This document shows, piece after piece, positions 1 through 7,232 of a stretch of DNA of 64,000 nucleotides (position 1 is the first letter of the stretch; every line of letters begins with the position of its first letter). Made by a program: the position numbers and the translations under genes. The notes beneath the pieces were generated by a model, which was given only the letters and a program-made list of their open reading frames with translations, searched no databases and was not told the DNA's origin. The stretch comes from Aquimarina mycalae (lineage in GTDB: Bacteria; Bacteroidota; Bacteroidia; Flavobacteriales; Flavobacteriaceae), in the NCBI RefSeq assembly GCF_029906345.1, contig NZ_JARYGY010000005.1:62001-126000 (forward strand). The letters are read 5' to 3'.

Positions 1-473
1 ATATCAAAGGTGAAACTTTTAATAGAATACTTGCAATTGTAATGTTGGTTGTGGTATTAATTATGGTTTTTAAACCTAAAATAAATGCCGAAGAATTCAT
101 AGAACGAATACAAGGTAAATATCGTGTCTTATCAATTCTTGCGTTTTTTGTTATTGGTATTTACGGGGGATTTATTCAAGCTGGTGTTGGTATTTTTATT
201 CTTTTGGCACTTACTTCTATTAACAGAATGAGTCTAGTCAAATCTAATGCAGTAAAAGCACTGGTTGTTTTTATCTATACTATTGGAGCCTTAGCAATTT
301 TCGCCTATGATAATCAAATTAATTATTTATACGGTTTTGTATTAGCTTTTGGTAATGCTTCTGGTGGTTGGATTGCTAGTAGATGGTCTGTAAAAAAAGG
401 AGATGGTATTGTGAAAATATTCTTAGTAATTATGGTAATTGCTATGGCTATTAAGTTATGGATAGATAGTTAA
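1..473 (+). CDS. TauE/SafE family membrane permease, C-terminal part
   Basis: The reading frame is open to the left edge: codons before the ATG at 42 continue in frame (IKGETFNRILAIV), so this is the end of a gene that starts outside the window. About 157 residues are visible, mostly hydrophobic, with four or so membrane segments. The glycine-rich GGFIQAGVGIF helix and the closing GNASGGWIASRWSVKKG stretch are typical of the second repeat of TauE/SafE (DUF81) anion exporters. The family moves sulfite, sulfoacetate or other organic anions across the inner membrane; the substrate here cannot be told. The family call is good, the substrate unknown. Confidence 0.8.
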   Translation, partial: IKGETFNRILAIVMLVVVLIMVFKPKINAEEFIERIQGKYRVLSILAFFVIGIYGGFIQAGVGIFILLALTSINRMSLVKSNAVKALVVFIYTIGALAIFAYDNQINYLYGFVLAFGNASGGWIASRWSVKKGDGIVKIFLVIMVIAMAIKLWIDS

Positions 474-542
474 TCTTACATTAAAATGTTTTTGGTTTTA
501 TAGTCATTTTATACCTTGTTACAGTAACTAAAACCAAATGTA

Positions 543-1349
543 ATGAAATCTCACATGCTATTCTTATGGGTTTTTTGCCTTTTTATATCTAGCTGCAAAC
601 AAACTAAAAAAGAAGAAACAGTAGTACATCCAACTGTAGAGGAAACAGCTGTTAATGATGCTTCAACACAAAAACCAGTTTCTGATCTTAAAATAATTCC
701 AATCATACACGCTACTGCAGTATTAGAGTATAAGGATAAAACTGTCTACATAGATCCAACAGACGGAACGAATGCTTTCAAAAATCAAAAAAGCCCTGAT
801 TTAGTGCTTATTACTGATATTCACGGAGACCATATGAATATAGAAACATTAGATAGTCTTGATCTTTCTAAATCAAAAATTATAGCCCCACAAGCTGTCG
901 CTGAAAAGCTTCCTGCAAGTTATACCGATCAACTGATTATTATCAACAATGGAGAAACTAAAGACATTGATGGTATATCAATAGAAGCAATACCTATGTA
1001 CAATTTAAGAAAAGAAGCACTTAAATTTCATGACAAAGGTCGTGGTAATGGATATGTAATTACATTAGGAGAAGAACGTTTATATTTTTCTGGAGATACT
1101 GAAGATATTCCAGAGATGCGAGCGTTACAGAATATTGATAAAGCATTTGTTTGTATGAACTTGCCATATACTATGACTGTAGAAAGCGCTGCGGATGCGG
1201 TTTTAGAGTTTAAACCAAAACAAATTTATCCCTATCATTATAGAGGGACTGAAGGGTTGAGTGATGTTATAAAATTTAAGGAAATCGTAAACAAAGGTGA
1301 CAATACAATCGAGGTAATACAACTAAATTGGTATCCTACTATAAAGTAA
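543..1349 (+). CDS. MBL-fold metallohydrolase lipoprotein
   Basis: The N-terminus is a lipoprotein signal with a lipobox ending FISSC, so the protein is probably anchored to a membrane facing the periplasm. The rest is a metallo-beta-lactamase fold of the UlaG-like type: a strand giving YIDPTDG, the metal motif TDIHGDHMN, then YFSGDT, which supplies an Asp ligand, and a late His in YPYHYRG. The first His of the usual HxHxDH is Asp here (DIHGDH), so the metal site is a variant. Substrate unknown. The gene stands alone, 69 bases after the exporter, and ends just before a strong hairpin shared with the converging cold-shock gene. Confidence 0.8.
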   Translation: MKSHMLFLWVFCLFISSCKQTKKEETVVHPTVEETAVNDASTQKPVSDLKIIPIIHATAVLEYKDKTVYIDPTDGTNAFKNQKSPDLVLITDIHGDHMNIETLDSLDLSKSKIIAPQAVAEKLPASYTDQLIIINNGETKDIDGISIEAIPMYNLRKEALKFHDKGRGNGYVITLGEERLYFSGDTEDIPEMRALQNIDKAFVCMNLPYTMTVESAADAVLEFKPKQIYPYHYRGTEGLSDVIKFKEIVNKGDNTIEVIQLNWYPTIK

Positions 1350-1356
1350 AATTAAA

Positions 1357-1395
1357 AAAAGCATTTGCAGTATATAATCTGCAAATGCTTTTTCT
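1357..1395. terminator. Bidirectional intrinsic terminator
   Basis: AGCATTTGCAG (1360-1370) pairs with CTGCAAATGCT (1379-1389) across an 8-base loop. It is flanked by an A run on the left and a T run on the right, so it can end both the rightward hydrolase gene and the leftward cold-shock gene. Confidence 0.85.
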
Positions 1396-1417
1396 AATTT
1401 TTATTGTATCTATTTGA

Positions 1418-1867
1418 TTAGATCTTTTTTACTCGTACTGCATTCAATCCTTTCATACCCATTTCTAGCTCGAACTGCACTTTGTCTCCTTCTTTTACTT
1501 CTTGCATTAAACCATTAACATGGACAAAATATTTTTCTTGTGATTCCTGTTCTGTGATAAAACCATATCCTTTAGAATCATTAAAAAACGCTACTCTTCC
1601 TTTCTTAATAGGATCTTCTTCAACATGTTCTCTCTTAGGAATACCTATCTCTATTGAAGAAGCTTTCACTTTTTTCTTCTTTGATGGATCTGGTGGTGTA
1701 TCAGTAAGGTGGCCATTCTCATCAACATAAGCAATCATATTATCGAAACCACTCCCTTTTTTAGAATTTGCTCTGCGTTCTTCCTTCTTTTTCTGCTTCT
1801 CTTCGCGTTTCTTTAATTTCTTTTTTTCTTTTTCAATCTTGCTAAATGTCTGTTGTGATTTTGCCAT
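1418..1867 (-). CDS. Cold-shock domain protein with lysine-rich N-terminal extension
   Basis: The last 65 or so residues are a cold-shock (S1-like OB) domain with RNP1 KGYGFI and an RNP2-like YFVHV, the surfaces that stack on single-stranded RNA or DNA. The first 40 residues are almost entirely Lys, Glu and Arg and look helical or disordered; a linker follows. At 149 residues it is about twice the length of a plain CspA protein, and this extended form is common in Flavobacteriaceae. Probable role: cytoplasmic RNA chaperone. The ATG at 1867 starts the basic extension and has no competitor. Function inside the domain is sure; targets are not known. Confidence 0.88.
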   Translation of the reverse strand: MAKSQQTFSKIEKEKKKLKKREEKQKKKEERRANSKKGSGFDNMIAYVDENGHLTDTPPDPSKKKKVKASSIEIGIPKREHVEEDPIKKGRVAFFNDSKGYGFITEQESQEKYFVHVNGLMQEVKEGDKVQFELEMGMKGLNAVRVKKI

Positions 1868-2140
1868 TCGTTATACTTCTATATTATTTATTAAACATGA
1901 ACTGCCATCGAAATACTAAACAAAAGATTGGAAAATAGCAATTTTTAAGATTGATTTACCGAATAATTAACTCAGTTGTTACAACGACCGTAACAATACA
2001 TATATCACATTTACATGAATAATGTATTATATTCTAGCGCAAAGATAGACCATACATTTTAATTTCAGCAATTCTATAGAATCAATTTAGTTGATAAAGT
2101 AGAAGTAATCAAAACATTGTAACTATTTTTTCTGTATTTA

Positions 2141-2932
2141 TTATCTCCTTTCTCTAAAACGTATTATTTCTGAAGGTGATAACATACGTGAGGAAAAAGC
2201 TGGACAGCTTCTAAGAGCTTCACGCGTCTGTGGACTTCTTTCTAATATTAATGGCCGACTCCCAAAAAGACGTACAGCTGGAGTTGAACTACTATAACAA
2301 ACAAAATACATATAGGCATTACACAATGCTTCCAAAGTACCTGGATTTCTAGAAACTCTGGTATTAGACATTCTTTCTCTTGCTACTGGAGAAAAATGTC
2401 GATAACTGATCTTACCAGCGTGCGTCATTACGTGACCAATCTCATGGATTAATGTGGGACAAATACCAAGATTTTGATACCGCCATAATGCTCCATATGT
2501 TATGATGATTCCTTCTCTTTCATCAAAAAAAGTAGTTGTCGCATCATCATAACCAGGATTTAAGCCACCTGTAAACCTTTCCCATCGCCTTCTCCCTGCT
2601 GAATTTGCAAAAATAATTCCTGCAGGTTTACGTTCATTAAGCCATCTTAGATGTCCAGAAGGTATTAAATCTAATGTTCTTTCTAGAAATAATACTTCTG
2701 ACAGTATTACTTGATATATGTTAATCGTAACATTATCTCTGGATTCATAATATATATCTACTAAACGTTCATCATCTACTGTTTGGTAAAAACCCCTTCT
2801 CTGATCACGTTCCCAAGTACTTAAAGGATTAGGTCCAAAATAGTTTGGCTGTCCCTCTCGATCCTGTCCTGATCCATACCCTCCTATGATAATATCTCTA
2901 CTATATGGTTGATCTATAAAGTGAATTGGCAT
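2141..2932 (-). CDS. Unrecognised protein with HEIGH zinc-protease-like motif
   Basis: I do not recognise this family. The 263-residue protein has no signal peptide or membrane segment and is rich in Arg. Residues 163-167 read HEIGH in the context LIHEIGHVMTHAG, the zincin HExxH pattern with a hydrophobic strand before it. A second conserved-looking motif, TLEALCNAYMYF at about 199-210, places a Glu (201) roughly 38 residues later, where gluzincins carry their third zinc ligand. The first 110 residues show no known domain. The gene is isolated and read leftward. A CAAACATA box at 2989-2996 gives TATGTTTG on the coding strand, a possible -7 element. It could be a protease, or a toxin-like effector exported by an unknown route; both are inference. 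Confidence 0.6.
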   Translation of the reverse strand: MPIHFIDQPYSRDIIIGGYGSGQDREGQPNYFGPNPLSTWERDQRRGFYQTVDDERLVDIYYESRDNVTINIYQVILSEVLFLERTLDLIPSGHLRWLNERKPAGIIFANSAGRRRWERFTGGLNPGYDDATTTFFDEREGIIITYGALWRYQNLGICPTLIHEIGHVMTHAGKISYRHFSPVARERMSNTRVSRNPGTLEALCNAYMYFVCYSSSTPAVRLFGSRPLILERSPQTREALRSCPAFSSRMLSPSEIIRFRERR

Positions 2933-3132
2933 AATCTATATATTTAATTAATCACTAATAATGGAATTATAATTTATGAAATATAAAACAAACATAAATC
3001 TGTTTATCAATTAGTTAAGCACTAAACAAAAAGGTTAACTTAAAGACCATAAAAAAGTTTTCTTAGACTATTCACAATTACTACATTTGAAAACAATCTA
3101 ATCCATATATTTCATACAAATGTTTATGTACA

Positions 3133-3718
3133 ATGCTAGAAAACAAGAACGAGAATCATAGACATTTTATGCTATATAAACCCTACGGGTATCTAAAACA
3201 ACGGACAAAAACAAAACTCTAAAAAACTACTTGGTGAGCTATTCGATTTCCCAAAAGGAACCATGTCAATTGGTAGGTTAGACGAAAAATCTGAGGGCCT
3301 ATTGTTATTAACCACCGATGGAAAAGTAAGTAATCATATCTGTAGTGGTACTGTAGAAAAAGAATATTATGCACAAGTTGATGGAGATATTACAGAAGAG
3401 GCAATCTCGAAATTAAAAAATGGAGTAGAAATTGGATTTGATGGTAAAAAATATAAAACGAATCCATGCAAAGTGTATAAGTTACTTGATACTCCAGAAT
3501 TTCCAGAAAGATCTAAAAAAATTAGAGATGAAAGACACGGCCCTACATCTTGGGTATCGATAACATTGAACGAAGGTAAATTTAGACAAGTACGTAAAAT
3601 GACATCTGCGGTTGGATTTCCTACCTTACGATTAGTGAGAATACGAGTTGGTAACAATCAGTTGAATAATATGCAAATTGGAGAAGTAATTGAGATAAAA
3701 CTGCATTTAAATAAATAG
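3133..3718 (+). pseudogene. RsuA/RluE-type 23S rRNA pseudouridine synthase, frameshifted
   Basis: The main part (frame of the ATG at 3263) has the catalytic motif GRLDEKSEGLLLL, whose Asp attacks uracil, and a C-terminal FRQVRKMTSAVGFPTLRLVR, both diagnostic of the RsuA/RluE family. The same frame extends upstream through NSKKLLGELFDFPKGT to a stop at 3194. The missing N-terminus lies in another frame from the ATG at 3133 (MLENKNENHRHFMLYKPYGY) and meets a stop at 3220. The two parts join around 3193-3205, where the usual SQFV-like residues after KPYGYL are absent. This looks like a small deletion of 11 bases or an equivalent length. The -7 box TACATTTG at 3082-3089 is intact. An assembly error or an internal start at 3263 would be alternatives. 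Confidence 0.82.
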
Positions 3719-3800
3719 TAATATATACTTCCTTCAACACATTTTATTATAAAAAACAACTCTAAAACTTACATATCGGTTAAATGTATATTTTTATCAA

Positions 3801-3838
3801 AAAAACGCATTGCGTTTCATAAAACATAATGCGTTTTT
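3801..3838. terminator. Bidirectional intrinsic terminator
   Basis: AAAAACGCATT (3801-3811) pairs with AATGCGTTTTT (3828-3838). It lies between the converging pseudouridine synthase remnant and the lysine-rich repeat gene and has A and T runs for both directions. Confidence 0.75.
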
Positions 3839-3859
3839 CTATTATAAATTACCTAAAAC

Positions 3860-4372
3860 CTAATTTCTTCTTTTTACTTTATTTTTATTTTTAGAAACCT
3901 TTCTGCCTGCTTTTTTGGCCTGTTTAGCATTTCCATTTTTAATCTTACTTTTCCTATTACCATTCGCTTTTTTAACCGCAGATGCTCTTTTTACAGTTCC
4001 ATCTGATTTCTTAACTCCCACAGATCTTTTTTTGGTCCCATCTGGTTTATTAACACCACCAGCTCTATATTTATCTCCATCAGCCTGATTTACTCCTACT
4101 CCTCGTTTTTTAGTACCATCTGCCTTATTAACTCCTGCAGCCCTATACTTATCTCCATCAGCTTGATTAACTCCTACTGCTTTCTTTACATCTCCATTAG
4201 CATCTTTCTTTACTACTTTTACTTTTTTATTACCATCAGCATCTTTCGCTTTCACGACTTTAACTTTTTCTCCTTCTTTATTCTTTCCTTGTTTTACAGT
4301 ACGTTCTTGGCTATATCCTATTACAAAAATCCCAAAAATAAACACAATGGTTAAAAATCTATTTGCTTTCAT
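3860..4372 (-). CDS. Exported lysine-rich 13-residue repeat protein
   Basis: The first 21 residues are a Sec signal peptide ending GYSQ. The mature 149 residues are strongly basic. Residues 66-143 consist of six 13-residue units in perfect register: VGVNQADGDKYRA, AGVNKADGTKKRG, VGVNQADGDKYRA, GGVNKPDGTKKRS, VGVKKSDGTVKRA and SAVKKANGNRKSK. Looser copies of the xDGxKK theme occupy 40-65, and a Lys/Arg/Asn tail closes the protein. Neighbouring units alternate between two types, which suggests that a 26-residue block was duplicated. I know no function. A basic repeat protein outside the inner membrane could bind DNA, anionic polysaccharide or lipopolysaccharide; that is inference. Confidence 0.75.
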   Translation of the reverse strand: MKANRFLTIVFIFGIFVIGYSQERTVKQGKNKEGEKVKVVKAKDADGNKKVKVVKKDANGDVKKAVGVNQADGDKYRAAGVNKADGTKKRGVGVNQADGDKYRAGGVNKPDGTKKRSVGVKKSDGTVKRASAVKKANGNRKSKIKNGNAKQAKKAGRKVSKNKNKVKRRN

Positions 4373-4668
4373 AATTCAGTTACTTTAATGTTACACTTTT
4401 AGGACTTGAGAAATAATAAAAGGTTTAAAATAAAGTTAAAAAAAATTAAACAATCTTCACCAAAACTCATAATCTATTCCAAACTTAAGTGATACATCTT
4501 ATACTAATTTTGGTATAGCATGATATTCTATATGAAATGAAATAAATCTCGTATTAAAGAATTAATTATTGATAAACCTATATAAAAAAGAATAATAATC
4601 TTATTTATTATAAAAAATAAGAAAATAGATCTACTTCATATATTTTTGCGCAAAATTTGGGAAACAAG
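4373..4668. promoter_or_regulatory. AT-rich gap with candidate hdc promoter
   Basis: This gap of about 300 bases lies between divergent genes and is very AT-rich. The only recognisable signal is TATTTTTG at 4641-4648, matching the Bacteroidota -7 box TAnnTTTG, about 20 bases before the histidine decarboxylase ATG. No good -33 TTG was found at the usual spacing. Confidence 0.45.
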
Positions 4669-5796
4669 ATGGAGTTACATAAGGATGAACAGCAAGAATT
4701 AAAGCAATTATATCAAAGCATAAAAAATACTACTCATAATTTTTTGGGATATCCAGTCTCCAAAGATTTTGATTATTCTGAATTAATGCCTTTTCTTCAA
4801 TTTCCATTGAATAATTTAGGAGATCCATTTAGTGAATCCACTTATCGGGTAGATTCTAGATCTATGGAACGTGAAGTTGTAAATTTTTTCGCTAATTTAT
4901 TTAGAGCTCATGAGCGTGATATATGGGGATATGTTACGAATGGTGGGTCTGAAGGGAATCTGTATGGATTATATGTGGCAAGAGAATTATACCCTAAAGG
5001 AATGGTATACTTTTCTGAAGCCACGCATTATAGTATTCAAAAAAATGTAACATTACTTAATATTGACTATGTTATCGTCAAATCTCTTCCCAATGGAGAA
5101 ATGGATTATGAAGATTTAAAAGAGGCTATTGGTTATCAAAGACATAGACCAGCGATAATTGTAGCCAATATTGGTACTACTATGACAGAGGCCAAAGACG
5201 ATACCAGAAAGATCAAATCCATCCTAGAGGATATGGCTATCGAAAAAAGCTATATTCATGCAGATGCAGCTTTGGCAGGAGGTTTTGCACCATTTATAAC
5301 TCCTCGTCCACGCTTTGATTTTGAGGATGGTATTGATAGTATTTCTATTAGTGGTCACAAATTTATTGGATCGCCTATGCCGTCAGGAGTAGTGATTGTT
5401 AAAAAGGATAATAGAGATAGAATTGCCAGACGTATAGCATATATTGGTAGTTCTGATGCTACTATAACTGGATCAAGAAATGGTCATACCCCATTATTTC
5501 TTTGGTACGCTATAAAAAAGTTAGGCGTTAAAGGTTTTAAAGAACGTACAATGCATAGTCTAGAGGTTGCATCATATACAGAAAACAAATTAAAAGATCT
5601 CGGAATCAAAGCTTGGAGAAATCCTAATGCGATTACCATTATTTTCCCAGCTCCTAGTCCAGAAATTATTAATAAATGGCAATTAGCTACAGAAAATGGG
5701 CAATCTCATATTATTTGCATGCCAAATGTATCATTTGAGCAGATTGATAAATTTATTGCAGATATGGAACTAGAACTATGTATGGTAGCATCATAG
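4669..5796 (+). CDS. hdc: Histidine decarboxylase (PLP-dependent)
   Basis: A group II pyridoxal-phosphate decarboxylase. From the ATG at 4669 it has 375 residues, the length of the short bacterial PLP-type histidine decarboxylases (about 378) and much shorter than glutamate or aromatic amino acid decarboxylases. The PLP lysine is in SISGHKFIG (about K231). Upstream motifs TNGGSEGNLYGLY and FSEATHYSIQK, and the Asp/Ala site HADAALAGGF, are all present. It would convert L-histidine to histamine and CO2 in the cytosol. An in-frame TTG at 4657 is possible but sits only nine bases after the probable -7 box, so the ATG is preferred. No transporter or partner gene is adjacent. A related decarboxylase specificity cannot be fully excluded. 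Confidence 0.85.
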   Translation: MELHKDEQQELKQLYQSIKNTTHNFLGYPVSKDFDYSELMPFLQFPLNNLGDPFSESTYRVDSRSMEREVVNFFANLFRAHERDIWGYVTNGGSEGNLYGLYVARELYPKGMVYFSEATHYSIQKNVTLLNIDYVIVKSLPNGEMDYEDLKEAIGYQRHRPAIIVANIGTTMTEAKDDTRKIKSILEDMAIEKSYIHADAALAGGFAPFITPRPRFDFEDGIDSISISGHKFIGSPMPSGVVIVKKDNRDRIARRIAYIGSSDATITGSRNGHTPLFLWYAIKKLGVKGFKERTMHSLEVASYTENKLKDLGIKAWRNPNAITIIFPAPSPEIINKWQLATENGQSHIICMPNVSFEQIDKFIADMELELCMVAS

Positions 5797-5851
5797 TGCT
5801 ATGTTTTACTTTAAACGGATACAGAATAAGTTAGGTTTTCTAGAATAAACA

Positions 5852-6484
5852 TTATTCATTCAATAATCGTTGAAATTCTTCCAGATATTGTCCTACGTGA
5901 TACCCATCCATTAATCCGTGATGTACATTAATAGATATAGGAAGATTAATTTTACCTTGTTCTTTTGTATATCTTCCAAAAGAAATTTTTGGTACACTAT
6001 CTCTATATTGAAAATGTCTGGCGTGCGTAATACCAGTAAAGTTATACCAAGGAATTGAAGAGAAATGAATATTATCCATTCTTTTCGTATCCTCATTATG
6101 TCGTAACCCCTTACTATTTTTAACAGCTTCTATTTCTTTTTTAGCATGAACCTGAAAAACTTCAAAATCCTCATGAAACTCAATAAAAGAAAAACCAAAT
6201 GTATGATCTTCTCTACCAATAGTAGGTGATGCATGAATCATATCATACTTAAATATTTTCTCTTCTTCAATTCTATATTTAAAAGGTTCTATCGAATTAG
6301 CTGCCAGTAATGATTTATGTAAATAGTATAAAAAGTATGGATATCCATTATCTTTAATCTTTTGATATCCTAAACTAAAATCCACTGTGGATACAATACC
6401 AAAAAAAGGTTCATCAAAACCATTGAAGAACTCATAATGTTCTCTCCTATTCCACGTAGCAAGATCTAACTCTGTCTTATTCAT
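5852..6484 (-). CDS. Chloramphenicol acetyltransferase (CATA-type) family protein
   Basis: At 210 residues this matches the length of classical trimeric CAT enzymes. The catalytic motif HHGLMDG (residues 188-194) carries the general-base His 189 and the structural Asp 193. The N-terminal NRREHYEFF and the STVDFSLGY and PYFLYYLHKSL segments are also typical. Chromosomal homologues in Flavobacteria may acetylate chloramphenicol or only an unknown small alcohol; resistance cannot be read from sequence alone. Its ATG overlaps the stop of the HAD gene as TAATG, so the two are translationally coupled. No mobile element surrounds it, which speaks for a resident gene. Confidence 0.85.
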   Translation of the reverse strand: MNKTELDLATWNRREHYEFFNGFDEPFFGIVSTVDFSLGYQKIKDNGYPYFLYYLHKSLLAANSIEPFKYRIEEEKIFKYDMIHASPTIGREDHTFGFSFIEFHEDFEVFQVHAKKEIEAVKNSKGLRHNEDTKRMDNIHFSSIPWYNFTGITHARHFQYRDSVPKISFGRYTKEQGKINLPISINVHHGLMDGYHVGQYLEEFQRLLNE

Positions 6485-7176
6485 TACAAATATTGCAATA
6501 GTTCACCTGATTTAGTAAGACTCTTAAAATTTGGATGATCAATCGTTCCATTATGCACTTCATGTTCCCAAGTCGTATGAAACGGAATATGATATGCATG
6601 CGCACCAATATTTAATACTGGTAAAATATCCGATTTTAATGAATTTCCAACCATTAAAAACTCAGAAGCTTCAATATCGAGATGATCTACCAATTTACGA
6701 TATTGCTTTTCAGTTTTATCAGATACAATCTCAATATGATGAAAATACTTCTCTAATCCAGATTTAATTAGTTTACGTTCTTGATCCAATAAATCACCTT
6801 TAGTAGCCATTACCAGTCGATATTTTTCTGATAAGTATTTTAGCGTATCTTCAATACCATCTATTAGTTCTACTGGTTCTTGTAGCATTTGCTTTCCTTT
6901 CTCAATAAGTTTTTCTACAAGCTGGACATTCATTTTTCCATTAGTAACCTTAATGGCAGCCTCAATCAAAGAAAGGGTAAACGGTTTAATACCATAACCA
7001 TACAAATCCAGATTCTGCATCTCTACTTCAAAAAGTAACTTGTTAGCTTCTTCCTTGGATATGTGTTCTGAAACAAGTAGGCAGAATTCTTCTTCTGCTT
7101 TTCTGAAAAAAGTTTCATTTACCCATAACGTATCATCTGCATCAAATGCTATGACTTTAATATCTTTCAATGGCAT
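6484..7176 (-). CDS. HAD-superfamily phosphatase
   Basis: Motif I is AFDADDTLW, giving the nucleophile Asp 12 and acid Asp 14. Motif II is in VMATKGD, and motif IV is VGNSLKSDI. The helical cap between motifs I and II (about residues 20-95) makes this a type C1 HAD hydrolase, similar to haloacid dehalogenase and pyrimidine 5'-nucleotidase-like proteins. It probably removes phosphate from a small cytosolic metabolite; the substrate is unknown. It lies 56 bases after ettA on the same strand and overlaps the CAT-like gene at TAATG, so these are likely one transcript. Confidence 0.85.
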   Translation of the reverse strand: MPLKDIKVIAFDADDTLWVNETFFRKAEEEFCLLVSEHISKEEANKLLFEVEMQNLDLYGYGIKPFTLSLIEAAIKVTNGKMNVQLVEKLIEKGKQMLQEPVELIDGIEDTLKYLSEKYRLVMATKGDLLDQERKLIKSGLEKYFHHIEIVSDKTEKQYRKLVDHLDIEASEFLMVGNSLKSDILPVLNIGAHAYHIPFHTTWEHEVHNGTIDHPNFKSLTKSGELLQYL

Positions 7177-7232
7177 ATTTTACGGTATTTAGTATTCAAT
7201 CATTCATCAGCACAGCACACATCTGTTAGCTA

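Noticed and set aside
1482..1730. Rightward open frame opposite the cold-shock gene
   Set aside because: It is a reverse-strand shadow of the well-supported cold-shock protein, has no family resemblance, and arises from the repetitive codons of the opposite gene.
1976..1996. Inverted repeat TTGTTAC/GTAACAA upstream of the cold-shock gene
   Set aside because: Only seven-base arms in AT-rich sequence, more than 100 bases from the start codon and not repeated elsewhere; chance is likely.
3930..4180. Possible CRISPR or tandem DNA repeat
   Set aside because: The regular spacing comes from 39-base coding repeats in one continuous reading frame with no unique spacers, so it is a repeat protein and not an array.
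5852..6484. Acquired chloramphenicol resistance cassette
   Set aside because: The gene has the base composition of its neighbours, is translationally coupled to a HAD gene, and has no mobile element, integron site or repeats around it.
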